A stretch of 64,000 bases of DNA from Anoplolepis gracilipes (GCF_047496725.1 NC_132974.1:1495501-1559500); one strand, 5' to 3'; counted from the first letter of the stretch, positions 36,508-52,603 are shown. Numbers and translations: made by a program. Notes: a model not told the origin generated them from the sequence alone.

Positions 36508-39500
36508 CTATTATCCGACGAGACGACGTGTGCATGCGTGTGCATACATGTATGTATGTATGACGTATGTGCGTTTATCAAGTTGTAGCAACTCTATATG
36601 ATCCAAACATTACTGTTAATGTTAGCGATTTTCTATGTTCTACTGTGTTCGTGTTAATATAATATAATATAATATATATATATATATCTCGCTCTCTGAA
36701 TACGTTGAACAAATATGAAATAATTCACAATAAAAACGTAAAAAAATTTTATAACTCGTTCGTTTGAGAAAATTTAATCTAAAGAATTTCTCATGTGTTT
36801 TTAAATTATACATTTGGTATATTTTGTTGAAAACTGACGTAGACTTGAGAATCTTAGACTTCCAATTTTTATTCAATTCCTAAACCCCGATATGCTCTGA
36901 CGATATTTATTTCCTATTCGTTCCGATACATTTAGAAGGATTTAAGAATATCCGACGCAAATCCTCGAACGTTCCAAAATCGAAACTCTCGACGCAACGG
37001 CTGATCCTTCGAGAGGCACCTTCGTATATTTACAACTTTGATTGTTCTCTTGTTGCCAGTCTCATTTTACTTGATTCCTTTTGATCGCTGTCACTACGTT
37101 GTGGTCTATAAAAAAACTGCGACATATCGAATCATCCTTTTCTCTATCCTCTCAACCTCTCTTTATACGATATACGTACTGTTTTTTTTTTGCCATAAAT
37201 GACAGTTATATTGAAAAAAATTGCACCCAGTGACAGCAATGAAAACAAATTAAATATTAACTGATTTATGCTAGATTTTTCTGGAAGCTTTTCGTAGGTA
37301 ATTTCCTGCGTTTTAATTGAGAAAATTCGATAAGAAATAATTGTATTGATATTCAAGCAAATCGATTGGTTGATTAGTAGCCGATGTAGAACAAGTATGT
37401 TAAAAAAAAAGTTGACAGCATGATATATGCGTAAGATCACAAGAGTTTTTTGCTCCTAACCGATTCCCAAAGTCCAATGCCAGCGTTCAATTCCATCGAC
37501 AAACAATAGAGTAGTATAGAAAAAGCATAGAAAAATATATTTCGATATTACGCTACCGTGGGATTATGTGCAATTGTGTAGCGCGAATAAGATGTTCGAT
37601 GCAAAAGCGACACAACATATTCAAAATATCAGGTTTGAAAATATAGCATACAACTTTTTTTATTTCGCATCGTAACGCTTTGAGTATTAATAATTATCGC
37701 TAGAAGGGAAACAACTGTCAATTGTCGATTATTGAAAAATTTTCACTTCGATAAGACAAATATTCAAAGTCTAACAAAGAAGTTATACCGCCTTAAAGTT
37801 GTGAAAAATGTGAATTTGGTCCTCTCGTACCTTCAAGTGCTATTTTCGGTGCTTTAAACTTTAAACGACAGAACTATTTATAAAACTGATAGAAAACTGG
37901 TAAAAATCTTCTACCAGATCTCTAATCATTTTTTAAAACTTATGATAATGTGGGGCCACTTCATACATATAAACTTGAATTTCTTTCTGTCAAAGTTATT
38001 AATAATCAAATCTAAATAAATAAATATATAATAAAACATTTAATAACTTTAATCTTTATAATTATAAAATAACATGTCCAAAAACTACATAAACAAATAA
38101 TATTTTATATAGAAAATATTATAAAAATAAGATACATTAATATCATTATACGTTATTAATATTTAATAGTTTTAAGATAAATTGCTAAAGAAATCTCTTA
38201 TTCTTTTTACTCGGATGGCTCTTGCCAATATTTAATTACAAACTTTGCATCATTCACATAATCAAGAACATTATTAATTTCTGTGTGTAATATTCAAAGG
38301 CCATTTTCCGTCCGCCTCGATACGCGCAGTGTAGCAGCAAGCCATAAATTCGCCGCGATAACGATCTACAAAATCACTCCACGACGTCGGCGTGTCAACA
38401 AGGGACGGCTCGAGGGTGTCACGAGGGAGGCAGAGACTATTAAACGGAATACCGAAATTCCATCGAAAACTTCGGCGCCGCTAACTCGCTCGATTATGAA
38501 CGAGTTCCTCGCTTCACCTCCCGCCGGACAAGAAGCGACTGGGCAATTCCCCGTATCCGTCCCGTAGGAACCCATAACCATACGTAACGTCATCCCTCAC
38601 ATAGTTCCGAACTGTACGCCGCGGGACAATGATACGTTAAATTCAGTCGAGTGACAACGACTGGGAAGGGGAAACCAGAGAAACCGTCTCGGATTACTCG
38701 CACGACTCTCGAATCGCTTGCAAATGCGTTCGAGAATGTAACCAACTGGCCGTCGCGGATTTTTGCAATGCAAATAGGCAACATTGAGATTTCCGCGACG
38801 TTCGTCCAATGTTAGCGAAATGATGTGCTATGCAAAGTATCCTGACTCCGCGTCCCATGAATATTCCTCGTAATCCCAATTATTGTCGTGCCACGAAATC
38901 AAATGAATGATGATCAATGGTGAATCGCGAAATTCTTCCGCTTATTAATTCGACATTCACGATATCGTGAGAAATGATAATCACACGATTGTAAAGTGCA
39001 GTTCGAGAAAGGAGACTGTTGTATTTTATGACCGTGATCTGACAATGAGTTAAAAGCGTTCTAATATTTATGTGTGTGTGTGTGTGCGAGTTATCCTTTT
39101 TCAAGTATCATAAAAAAATAAATGTACGTGACATTTTTTCACGAACGCATATGATATTGATGTACTAAATGAGATATAAATACTGAATCAATATCTCTCC
39201 ACATTTTACCGGAAATAATAATTGTGTGATTAATTTTTCATCTTTTAAATTAGGAAAAACGTGAACGACACATTGTCATTTACATATGTCGCTTTCGTTA
39301 ACTAATATAATTGCAAATTCCAAATATAGCTGGACGTATGTAGTTTTTATAAAGCAGGGCAAAAGGTTTTATATTTGCACAGTAAGATCACATGTGAGTA
39401 TTACGAGCGAACTCTAGAATAACTCGACAGAATATGCATTTTTTACGATCGCCACATGAGTATAACGAAAAGTTTATAACATTTTTTACAACAATAGACT

Positions 39501-41676
39501 TTAAAGCATATGAGATGAACACACATACATATCAAGTATATGTCTTTTCTTTCACCAGATGGATATTTGTTTTTGTTGTTTTTCAAAGCAGTAGCGAAAT
39601 GAACAAATAAAATTCAACACAAACCAAAGAAGTTTAGAAGCTTCCTTACAGACTAATTTAAGATATTTAAACTAGTTGCGTAAATGAACGTGGAAAGTAA
39701 CAGAACTCTATTTTGAATTAACTCATAATAATAATAACGAATAAATTCACAATACATTTACATGTAACCGTAATTTTAACTTCTTTTCTTTTTGTATGGC
39801 CAGCAGCAACGTCGACGACAACGTGGCATTAAAAGCAATGGTGATTTCACCACGGAAATTAATTCAGCATCCGTCGCGGTACTTTTAGAAGCAGAAGTTA
39901 TACTCGGAGAAAATCCGCAATGCTCTCTAATTTTAATTACTACCATAAGCGTCGACAACGGTCTCTTCCACTGAAACTTGGAATTTTCATTTTCAAGTAG
40001 AAATTACATTCATAAGTCGGCGCATCAAAAATCTGTATTATTACTCTCTGTGTATTTATTACTATGGCATTACAAAATTTACACGATACATATTAACACT
40101 CGACAAATTAATTTACTCCAATTTATGTCTTTATGCATTTATCCGTACACGAAAAGAAACCAATCTACACACGCAGCGACTACACTATTTCCAATAATAA
40201 TAAAATTCTGTATATCAGCACCATGTGCGAGTGAGGGATGTTTAATTATGATGATCATTTAATATTATTATGTCATTAAACGAGCGATCGAAAAGGTACG
40301 TTACAGAGTTAACTTACTATAATAACTCGTGCAACTAACGAACCGGCGCTAATGCAGGTCTAAAAAGCGCGCTGAATTTCGTTGCCTTCGAGGGAATATA
40401 AAAGTTCACTCGCCGTCCGTGAAGGAAAATATAAAATGAACTGGAGGCAGAAGAAAGAAAGAAAGATTGAGATGAAAGAGGAAAGGGCGACGACAAATCC
40501 GTTCCCCGGCGCACCTGAGGCATTGCCCGATCTCGTGAATTTCGGAGTGAATCGCGGCGGCTTAAGGGAATCCCGGGCAATATACCGTCGAGAGATGGAA
40601 AAGTGACGCCGTTCCGTGGGTACATATATTCCGTTTATCCTTCATGTCTATCACGCGAGAGACGAATAAAGCGCGAACTACAAATCAAAAAAATGTTAAA
40701 ACTCCTACTTTTCTCTTAATATATGCATACAAATATGTTAATGAGATCCAATTTAAAATGGAATGAGAATATATAGAATGTTTAAGGAAAATATATATTT
40801 AATAAGTAATATTACTTTAAATTTCTATATTTTTTAAGACATGAATAAAATGTTTATATAAATAATAATAAAAGAAAAAAACGAAGTATTTTTCTTCTGA
40901 TATTTCTATTTGTTTTTTTTTTTATTTTTTTTTTATTTAGATTGACAAGTTTCAACGGGAATCCATCAACTGCAATTCGCTTTTTATTCATTGGCTGTCC
41001 AAGCAAGCGATATTAACCGTTACATATGAATTTTTAACTACATGATGATGCTGTTACTTTTTTTTTAAGTAATTAAGTTTCTTATTATATATAACAATAT
41101 ATCTTTATCAAAAATTGATAAAAAAAATTGATTTTTAAAGTAATGATATTTGTCGTGAAATGTAGCCCTTCAATTTCATATCGAAATATGAGACGTTTAA
41201 CGTAAACTGCAATCTAATTAGGAAACGTATAATTAATCTCTTACTAATGGAAACCGCAAATTTCTGCGCGTTATACGCCAGGAAACCTTACAAAACATTG
41301 GCCAAAGCAAATTCAATTTTCTAGCTTACTCATTATATCATGTATAATTAATATATGCAGTAAAGCTATAATATGCGCGATAAAAATTTCTATTAATAAA
41401 GTTTAACGAAGCAATTTCACTTTACATACACATGGCAAAAACATGTTCCTTTTAAAATTTCTAGCTTATTTTTTAGGTAAATAAAATATATCGGTTCAGT
41501 GCAATCTCTCTTATCGAGAGATTTCGAGACTATTTTATTTGATGTTTTGCTTTCGAGAAGATGTAGAGGTACTCAACTTTGAGTAGCAAACACGCATAAT
41601 GTACGACATCCGCGACAGCGTCTTCCACTTCTTCGTCAAACTTCCGTTCGCGCACTTTGTATGCGCGTCACAACTT

Positions 41677-41678
<2 letters not shown>

Positions 41679-41734
<56 letters not shown>
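41679..41734. repeat. (AT)28 microsatellite
   Basis: The longest pure AT dinucleotide run in the window at 56 bp. It can extrude as a cruciform and is likely to be length-variable. Confidence 0.97.
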
Positions 41735-41737
<3 letters not shown>

Positions 41738-43575
41738 AGTGAAGAAAAGATATACGAACCAGCGACGGAGCGTGACGAGAGCGTAAAATAGCGTGATCTT
41801 ATATGCGCGAATACATTACGCAATTTTTCTACTCATTTTAGTTATATTTTTTTTCGATAGAATCGATGTGTGATGAATAAAGTAAGATATAAGTTTATGT
41901 TATGTACAAGCCTCTTTACATTAAATCCGCGAGAAAAAGAAAATGCACTATAAGAAAAACTAATAATAATATGTAAATGACAAAGAATGAAATGGATAAA
42001 ATGTAATAGCACTGTGAGAAAATGTATATCATTCTCTTAAAAGGAAAAAATAAATTTCTACATAATTATAGAAATATAATTCTTGACAAAACTATGAATT
42101 TGCTGTAGACAAATTATCATATTGTGAAAAGGCTGAGATATTCCGCTAATTTACATTTAATTTTAGATCATTATTTTAATTATGGTGTTATTATTATATT
42201 AAAATATCTTTCATTTAGTCTTCAACTTAATTAACTCAGATTTATTTTAATATATGTATATTATGTTTTTACTTTGAAAATATATAAACAAAGTAAAAAA
42301 GAAAATTTCAAAGTAATGTCTCCTAAAATGTTTTTTTTAAATACTAATTTACACATAGTTGCGTTTTCGTCGAATTGCAAAAAGTCATTAAAAATTTTAA
42401 TTAAAACAGCCGCGTTTAGAACACACACGTCCTGCCGCTACAATATATTTAACATTTAATTAAAGGCAAAAATTTGTAGTCCCGTTCTATTTGTTCGTGA
42501 AAATATTTAAGCAATAAAAGGTATCGTAATCTCTCCCGAATAAAACCCTTTTTCAAAGCTGCTCTTTTCCAATGTTTCGCGGAAACTGATAGATACTAGG
42601 TCGGATGTATTACAATGGCTAGTAAACTTTGTTTTTTTATCGGCGCAAACTTTGAACTGTCGACACTCTGCCAACACTACGTCGAGCGAATAAGAGGCGC
42701 AAACTTGGCGAGAAAGTTTGTCCTTTTATCCGAAGTTTCGTCGTTCGTTAATCGCCTCCGCGTGATCATATTGAAACCAAAAATGCCGCCGACCCGGAAA
42801 ATCGGTCGCGATCAGCCGAAAACGTCGAGCGGCCATGAAATCGCTCCTTTCGGAAAAATGGAATATCTGGCGATGGAATATCAACTTTTCCACGCGGTCT
42901 AATCTCGCTCCTAATTGAATTTCTCCAAATCCCTATTCGAGAGAAAGACCCAGAGAACTCCTGATAGATCTTCGCGGCGAAAGAAAAGATATCCGTGCCG
43001 CGGAAAAGAATCGATAACTGAACGGTGGGAGGAAATGGAAGACGGGTGTAAAGAAAAAAATGGCATGAGAAGATTCCATTCGCGTCTATATCTATAAGAT
43101 GAACTTTGGCGATTTAAATTCCACCTGGTCGGATTGCTCCGATAGTAACTTCCTTTAGGTATTAAATGCCGATAGCTACTTATAGCTATCTCCCATGATA
43201 TCTACTCGTAGTTAAAGTTCGATTTAACAAGATGTATTAAGCAACAATCAATGTTAAACTGTATTAGTGTAAAATATGCGCTCCGCTTTTTCATTTATTC
43301 ATAACAAATATTCTATATAAATTAATAAAATTCTACAAAAAATATATAAATATTTTTTGATAGTTAAATGAATGATTCCATTGGACATTTCCAATTGAAC
43401 ATCTATGCCTATCAGCAAATCTACGTTCAAAATTGTAAATTGATACATCCACTTGCGCACACATATTCGATATATAAAAATTATTGCAAACGTCGAGAGT
43501 ATCGCTTCCAAGTTTGCAATGTGCGCGGCCTGTCACTCGTAAAAGTGTATCGCGATGTCGAAAGTATAGCGATCG

Positions 43576-43609
43576 CGCAATCTACGCGCGGTTGAGAGCG
43601 TAGATTGCG
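43576..43609. other. Perfect 12-bp stem-loop
   Basis: cgcaatctacgc pairs exactly with gcgtagattgcg across a 10-nt loop (gcggttgaga). It sits in a CpG-containing patch. No RNA family is recognised. A palindromic protein-binding site or small fold-back remnant are alternatives. Confidence 0.4.
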
Positions 43610-45276
43610 AAAAATGTCGAAAAGTCGAAATACCGAGCACACCGATGGTAACGATTTCGGTGGCATTCGTGTCAAATGTCCTGGCAGCTGTTGGACCGAG
43701 CGTTTCACTATTGGCAAACTGTAATCACATTTCACGAGCAGTCACATGCGATATATATTCATTCCTGTGTTACGTTTTGAGATTATATTTTTGAGCAAGA
43801 AAGCTCATTTACTTTCGTAAATTTCTGGCATTCACAACGTATACAATTCACAAATTGTTGCACAAAAATAGTGCTGTTTTATTGCTCCTGTTTTTTAAAG
43901 AAGACAGAGTTTTTTAAACAAATTAAAATTATCGTGTAATTTCTATATATTAATTTTGTGAAAAAAATTATATTCGCATTAGCAAAAACATAATCTCGAT
44001 TTTGATTTAATAACAAAGATAAGAGATTACACAGAAAATAAATACTTTTCAAAACTATTTATTAAACTACTTATTTGGTAAAATGCAATCATTAAGAATA
44101 AATTTTGCTGTAATGTTTTTAATAAAAAAAAATGCAATTTAAAACGCGTGCACAAACATACCTATATTCATTAAAACAAAGCACTTTATTCTCGCAATTA
44201 TGAGCCGTAGTTTACATTTAGAAACTAATCCTATTTCCATTTTCATACTACATACGCGTGGTTTTATGGCGACCCGATCGTCGTTAAAAGTTCGACCGAC
44301 AAACGACAATTACAATCCGCACCCGGTCGAGAGGTTTGATCTCGCGCGAATTTGCACGCGCGCGGCGTGGTGTCCAAAACGGAAAAAAAAAAAGAAATAC
44401 GCAAAATCCCACAGCCGGAAAATAGAGTCGCCAAGCTCGCGATAAAAATCATTAACCCGACGGGATTCGTGCATAGAATTCGCATCAGTGCAATAAATCC
44501 GCAACATCCATCTAAAAGCATTGAAAGATGAAAACGATGCGCCATTCGTATTTCGGAAAAAGGAATAAAAAATATTAAAAAAAAAAAAAAAAAAAAAAAA
44601 CCAAAAGCGTGGATTGAAATGTCAACTTACAATTAAGTGCTCACCGAAATTAATTTTCGTGTATTAATGTCGTATGATTTGATTAAAATATATTGAAATT
44701 TCAGATTATATTTGATTTGATTTGAACTTTTTTCCTGAGTTTGTGAAAATAGAATGTATATGTATACCCTAACACGCCGCGGGTGGCCGCGCGAAATGAG
44801 CAATTCCACGTTCCGAGATTGCACGATTATTTAACTAGCGGGGTAAAGGAAGGACTCGACATACTCGATCCGAAACCAATCGTAGCACGACCGCTGTAGA
44901 TTAACCAATTTCGAGGCCGATGCGTGTCTCTCACGAGAGATGACACAATCTGTGTTTCGCGGAAAATTGCAAATCATCGCGAGGAATATTAATCGACGTG
45001 TTTGCTCCAATTTGCAAATTTTGTAGGAAATAATTGCACGCGAGAGCGAGCAAGATTCCTTTTAAAAACAATAAAGTACATAAGTTATTTGGCAAAGTGA
45101 AAGATCAATTGCCTCTTGAAATAGAAAAACAGGCTTGTATAATTTTCTTATTTTCTTAATATAATAAAATTCAATATATAAATTTACGAAGAAAGAAATA
45201 GCAAATGTTTAGTTCTTATCCTGATATTCCCGATTGTTTTGAACGCGTGAAATATGTAGCAGTTATATACTGCATC

Positions 45277-45280
<4 letters not shown>

Positions 45281-45308
<28 letters not shown>
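45281..45308. repeat. (GA)14 microsatellite
   Basis: Uninterrupted GA run. Confidence 0.96.
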
Positions 45309-45311
<3 letters not shown>

Positions 45312-48206
45312 TATATTTAACTTTGTCAATGTTCAAATATAATTTGACATGACAGCAATATTCATCAATACGACAAATGAAATATTAAAGATCGAGTAAT
45401 GAATAATGAATCTGTAGATTGTATGCAAACACATTGATTTCAACAATCTCCATTAAAATTCTTACATAATTTTCGATTAATATTTTGTTATATCAACTAA
45501 TTTAATGTTGTTCTCTTTTATGCTATTATGCATAGATATATGTATAGATAAATTGTCTCATTATAAAAAATTAAAAGTAATTAATTTTTTAAAAATTTAC
45601 TAGAAAATAAAAAATTTTAATCTTCAAGAATGCTTAATGTTCGAGGATAAATTTTATTGAATTTCAACTTTACTATTGTATTTTATGGAAAGTATATACA
45701 AACGTCAGAAATGTCTACTGTACGGTATGCCAATAATTAGTCGAACTTACTCAAACATACCTATATGAAATACCGAATATGTGATACGCCAAACCAAGTA
45801 ATGTACAATCGTAAATATTAGGAGTACATTTCATGTTGGTTTAATTCATTTAGCACTATTTACGATCGTGTGATGTCAGCTACTGTATCTCGTGGATAAG
45901 GTTCCTCTCATGTGAGCACAAGTAATTGATCGACGAGTATTATGAAATTACTATCACCAATCAGGAATTTGCAAATAATATCAAATGATAATGCAGAAGC
46001 AACAAAGAATATTCCAATAAAATCGTGTGAATATTATATAAAATACAACATTCAGTGTCGCATTCAGTTTTTATGCATGTATCGGTTGTATGTAATATAC
46101 TAATAATCTGAAGGGAGTCTATGAATTGCTATTATTTATAAAATTATTAATGGAAAATAAAGAGAATATTTTAATAAGACGAAATAACTTTAAATTCTTA
46201 AAGTGCTGTACATTTTTTTTCATAATATTTCTATTGATATTTTGTAATAATTTATACATTTAAAATTTCTCATATAAACAATTTTATTCTTTTTTTTTAA
46301 CAACCTTTTTTCCATGCAATCTTCTTGATGTAAATTCTTCAATTATTAAAACATATATGTATGTCGATATTATATAAGAGCAAAGGATAATAAATATGTT
46401 CGCGTGTCAAAATGCGCCTTGCATAAACAAATATCCTATAAGGAAATTGTCTATCCAATCTTTTCATGCGATTCTAATGAAATTGTTAATTCCATCACTT
46501 CCTAAGAAAAGTTTTGGTCAATATTTACTAGCGTGTCCAAAAGTAAGTTGCGTTTACTTCGCGTAGTTTATTTTTGTCCAGTCCACAATCGTCAGTGTTC
46601 CCAATTTAGAAAGGCAACAACCTAACTTTGGTAAAAAAAAAACGTACTTTAATAAAAAAAAAGTGTATCCAATATTTTGTGTCAAAAATTAATTAAAAAT
46701 TATCAATTGTAAGAGAGCTAAGAATATAAGAAAGTATCAAAATGTCTGTTAATAATAATAAAACAACTTTAGTCAAGAATGTATTATAAATACGATCAAA
46801 TAGTTATCAAAATGAATTGCCGAAATAATAAAAATAATTAAATAATAAATTTACCAAAATATTTGAAAGTTATTTGAAAATTATCTTTAACTCCAGTACT
46901 TTTTATTTTATTATTTTTGCTTTTCTTATGTCGACTTTTAAAATGTAAAAATTCAAGTACATTTTACGTATTAGCAATATTATCATAAATATCCTTTGTC
47001 CGTCGAACTAAAATGTCTCGGAAATGCTTTTAGTAAAACTTAGCGTAAAAACCAAGAACGACGTAAGAAGATATTTTTTCGCATAGCTCACTGACTTTTA
47101 ACAAATTCTCGCGATTAAGGCCATCGCGGAGAAACTCGCAAATGTCGTTCCTTACTGTTCTGTCCGCGCGGAGAATACATTTCTCGCGAGTCTACGATTT
47201 ATATTTTTAGAGAGAATAATTCTAAGGAATCTCGAAATGATACCGCGTATCAAATAAAGGATTAAGCGTTTATATTATGTCTTGTGTGATTTATTTTTAA
47301 TGTCCTTCAGAAGTAGAAAATAGATATACAATAATTCGTGTTGTTAAGATTTTAATAAAATTGAGATGTTTATCATCTATATAAATCTGAAACAAATTTA
47401 AATCAAATGTATAACTCAGTAAATTACTCGATAAATTACTCAGATTCAAGCTAAAAATAATAAGATTTCTAAATCTAAAATTAATTTGACTATAACGTAT
47501 AAGACTCAATAAAATGAAAAAGTAATTAGAATAACTTCTTCTTAAACTAATTTAAATTGGAACTATATCTAAAGTTAATAGAATTGTTAACTGTAATTTC
47601 AAACTTTTTTACTTTCCAATATTTTCTAAAATATCATTCGATTAAAATTCTATTCTTTTTTTCTTTTCACAATAAAAACGCAATCAATCTGGAAAAAATT
47701 GACGGAAAAGGTAAACAGCCGGACGCGGGTTAGCGCAAAAAGTAATCTGAAATCTCCGTTCGAGCGCCGTCGAAGATCGTCGACTGACGAGTGAAAAAAC
47801 GTCGGCGGATATGAGAATGCAGAGAGTGCATATCAGAATTCCGGAAGCGTTCCTCCGTCATCGCTTTTCTCCGATCGAGAACACAAGAAAAACACGCTAG
47901 GAAAACTCGGTCACTGTTTTTTCCAGCTGTTCATGACATCCGCAAAAATTTGCGATGGCAGACATTGAACCGGAAATGGTATAGATTTGTGATTCTAAAT
48001 AGCGATACACGTCACACGTCAATCCTTTCGCACGATCTCCCGAATACGAAATCACGACTTTGAATTCCGACGCTATTCTGTACCGTGTTCGCGATTCGAG
48101 GGGAGTTACTCTCGACCGCAAACTTCAAGTAGAGCTTATGGTCTGACTTAGTGGTAAACCATGATCGTGGATAATTGATCGAACTTTAATTAAAACTCTG
48201 TTGGAA

Positions 48207-48211
<5 letters not shown>

Positions 48212-48238
<27 letters not shown>
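48212..48238. repeat. GA microsatellite
   Basis: GA run of about 13 units. Confidence 0.95.
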
Positions 48239-48243
<5 letters not shown>

Positions 48244-51200
48244 CTTCTGCGAACTTTTTAAATAATTGTCAGGATTATCATTGAGAACCAAGTTAAACTT
48301 TCGCGACACAAATCCAATTAATGTTTGAATAATATATATATATATATCAATAATAACACATCATATTAATTATAATTTAATCACTATTTGAATCATAATT
48401 AATATATACATGGTTTAAATTAAATAATAAATTCCCAAATTTGCAACAACTGAGGAATACGCATACAATTTATTGTATATTTAATATTTGAAGACCATCT
48501 AGCAAAATGTGTGTGTATATTCATAATTTATCTATTTGTGGTTATAATGCTATTGTGTATCCTAATATTTATATATATAGTATTTTTGTGTTAATTTCAA
48601 TACATTGCAAACGTTAATTTAAAAAGTTAAAGAAATAATAAATAAAAGTGACATTTATTAAATACATATTTTAGTTATTTAAAAAAGAATTTTAGTTTAA
48701 CAAATTTTCAGATTAATCAATATTAAATGTTTTTATAAGAGTTCATAAAATATTATTGATATATAAATAACATCGTGTTTAACTATATATTTTTCTGCAT
48801 AATCGACCTAATAATTGACATATAACCTGTTAATAAAATAATAACAGAGTTTTATTTACTAAGTAGTTAATATCTATAACTACTTATCTTAATTTAGCTG
48901 TAAAAAGAGATTGCATACCTGTATTACTCTTTCCAACAGCAAAAGCGTAAAAATTACATAATCTCCTAAAATGCAATACTTTTATACCACCACGAGCGCG
49001 GTTAAATCGTTGGAGATACTTAATAAAGTAATAATCCCCACGTGAGTTATGTTCGCGATTAATTGTCTCTAACTAGCTCGCTAGTAAAGCAAAATGTTAC
49101 ATAAAACAAATCCGGCTTTGCATCCCGTTTTCAAAATTGCGGCAAACGCGTTATCCTTGGTTGAGGCTCAAAAAGTACGATGTAATCCACGAAATACACG
49201 GAGAAAACGGTGCTTTTAACGAATGTACAATTCACCGGAGAATCAGTAGTATAGTGTATAGGCTAAATGACCGGCTTAACAGGCCTTCGAAGAGCCCACA
49301 CCGGCTTTATTCAAGGATTCGACATTAAGCCGATTCGAAGATTTCGGAATCCCGCCTTCACCCGCCGCCACTTTATCTGGATTCGATGATCTGATTTCGA
49401 ACTCCCTATGTGTTCACGTACTCGCATATGTGTATGTACATCTGTGCCCGAATTTACCATCGATTGTAAACGTCCAACAAAGCAATGATCCTAATTATGA
49501 TTTTAATAATAAAGAAGTTTTTGTTTTCTTACACAATCTTAGAATCACATCTTTATTATTATCGGACGATTAAAAGTACCGCTGTTCTCACGTAAAATCT
49601 AATCGAATTTATCGTCGGCATCAATTCACGTGATCAGAAAGATCCGCATTTTAAGATATTAAAGATAGGTTTTAAAGCGGTCTTTGGTTCAATAACGCGC
49701 TTAAAGTTCTTTGCTTAATCATTAGCGAGGTTTTGCGTTTTGTCAATAATATTTTGTCAATAATATTTTGTACAGAAAATTCTCCAGTTTAATAAATGTC
49801 ATATTCTAGCTTCCTGCATTGACCAAAGATTATGCAAATATTAAATGTCACAATTTATCTTCGTTTTCATATGAACTTTCGAGCATATTTGCGCTATATC
49901 GTAGTCTTCATCAATTTAGATTCTACTATCTCGTAAGAGTCATTAATTTAGTCTAACGAGCACTGTGATTAATGGGAGTGTATAATAATTGTTAGTTCAC
50001 TAGATCTAATAAAAGCATTACCTCACGTAACACGGTAAACTTATGAAGTAATATAAAGCGAATACTGTGACGGATACACACAACGAATAACTGTAACAAG
50101 CGGAATTATTTATAATTGTTCTATTAAGTGTAATAATTACTAAATAGTGAAAAATTGCCAAAATTTCTAAATCGATTGAATAAACTCGCGCTATTTAAAA
50201 AATCATTTATTAATACGAATCAGAATTTTCTCTATCATTATTATTAAGCGTATTAATATCAAATTTAATTTTTAACTTTACTATAATATTTTTTACATCA
50301 ACATGGTTAAATCCTTAAAATAGTAATTCAGTAAGCTTGATAAACTCTATGGCAAAAGCATCAAATTTATATCGATAACGATGCGTTCAAAATTTAAATG
50401 GTCATTTATCTAATGTGAGTTTCTCTCAACAGTCATATAAATAAATTGGCTCTTCGCAACAAAACGGCCACATTATTTTCTCCCCCGGCATTCGCTTTTG
50501 CATTCGATGCATTGCATTTTTCGGCTTTGCGGTCGCGACTCGCCATTCTTTCGCCCGTTGTGTTTTCCCGCCCTTCCTACGTATCTACTTCGTTGTCCCC
50601 AGACAGTGAAAAAAGCGCCACTTCCTCCTATATCTGTCCGTAGCTAGCCAAAGTTTTGCCTCAGCTCTTATCTACAGCTTACGGGCCATCGCGCCTCTGC
50701 TCTTCACCAGAGATACTCCTCTACGCTGCTTCTATCTCACGCCTCGTCGTTTCACGCACACATATGCACACGCACGCGTGACGGCATAACGCGGAAATTG
50801 CGATTTCGTCACCCGCGATGAACAACGATGGCGCCCACCGTTTATCCGAGAGAAGCTGCATTCGTTCGCATCATTGAACACACTCCAAGATTTATGATAC
50901 AACGTAAGTGGAAGCGCCGCCGCGTCGTATAGTCGTATTTATATCAGTAAAAACAACGCTTGTGTCAATAATAAGAAAGTCTCTCGTATGAAATTTTATT
51001 AATAAAAGATTATTCTTTACAACGCGACTATGTATAGTCTCCAATTTGAAAAAATATGCTAAATATATAACGCTTAATTTATTTAATTATTAAATAAGAA
51101 GTTATTAAGTATGTTAGTTCAAAAAAATTGCACATATTTTCGCGAGTAAAAGTTGTAATAATACATATATAGCAGTAATTTAGAACGTTTAAAATTAATT

Positions 51201-52560
51201 TTTTTATTTCTAATTTAGATACGCGAAAATAAGTGAATTGAGTTTTAGGCTCTAAAATCAATAAATGCATTTTATGTTGTCAATTGTCAATTCTTTCTTA
51301 TATATATATAGTTGATTGGTAATTTGGAACTTGCATATTTTTATAATGATACTTTTCGTAGTCTAAATGTAGAATGTGCATACGGGTCATTTAATTTTAT
51401 GGATGTTCCTATTTTGTGGAAGCTTCAAAGCGAGAGACTACCTCTCCCTGTCTTCGTACTCTCCATCCTAAGTCGATCCTGTTCTGTATTCTCGACACCA
51501 CATCAAGCACGTATAGGCTAAGAAATCTCTCTGGGCGATCGCGATCGGAATAATCGGAATAATTCAAGATACGCAGCATGTAAAATTCGCTGTCATGGCG
51601 TCCAAATGGAAATTCCGATAAATATGTGTTGCCTCTTTTTTTTACAGAATAATAATTTCATTTTAAATACATTTTCATAAATATATTTTCCATTGTATCT
51701 TTTAAGTAATAATATAATAATCACAAAGTATGTGGTTATTTTAAAGTGTCGATAATTTTCAAGTTATACGTAACGAAAAATTAAAACACGTGTCAAAAGA
51801 TAGAATCATTTTTTAATTATTTTCAAATATAAAATTTGACAGAATCTTAATTTCAGGCTTAAAACGCTTTATTTAAAAATAGCACTTCAATGATGTAACA
51901 TCTAACCAAATTGCTGCAGAAAAGTGCAGTCCTGCATAACTTTTGGAAAATCTAGAGATAATCTATTTCATTCCCGTAATAACGAATTCGAAAACCATGT
52001 GAAAATGATTGTTTAACGCTGTGGCGATGATACAAACAGCGAAGAAAAGTAATCCCAGTAAATTCGGCGGTAAACGATCAGAAAGCGTTGAATGGTCTGG
52101 AAGAGCGACCAATAAACGAACAATGTACACATACGGTGCTTTCAGCGGGTCAGAACCACCGCGAGGCAGTTTAACGCGCGGTTAATCGCGTGCAATTAAC
52201 TCGTTACTTGGTCCCTTAATCGAATTTCGTCTCATGTGCTCACTAGCGCTGCTTTTCGTACTCGATTGTATATACTTGCTATTTTCGTGTGTGTCTAACT
52301 GAAATTCTGTTTGCATGTACGTCTATCTTATACGTAGTTGCGTTTAACAGCGTTTCGTTTGGCCGCATAACCGTTGTAATTATACGTTTGTTATTAAGTT
52401 TGATATCACAAGATTCTGCATATAAAGAATGAATATTTGCGGAGAATTAGAGAAACGTGAATCTTGCGGATGCTGGCAAACATAACATTTATTTCTTTAT
52501 CAAATTTGCCGCGATTTACGTTCTAGATTATCATATACTTGATGTATTAAATTATAATAT

Positions 52561-52603
52561 AATATATATATATATATATATATGTAGAGAGAGAGAGAGA
52601 GAG
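52561..52603. repeat. Compound (AT)n-(GA)n microsatellite
   Basis: About 11 AT units are followed by tgta and about 9 GA units. Confidence 0.95.

Noticed and set aside
46531..46630. gtgtccaaaagtaagttgcg resembling a mariner-type end
   Set aside because: No inverted partner end or transposase remnant was found in the following sequence, so it stays an unsupported resemblance.
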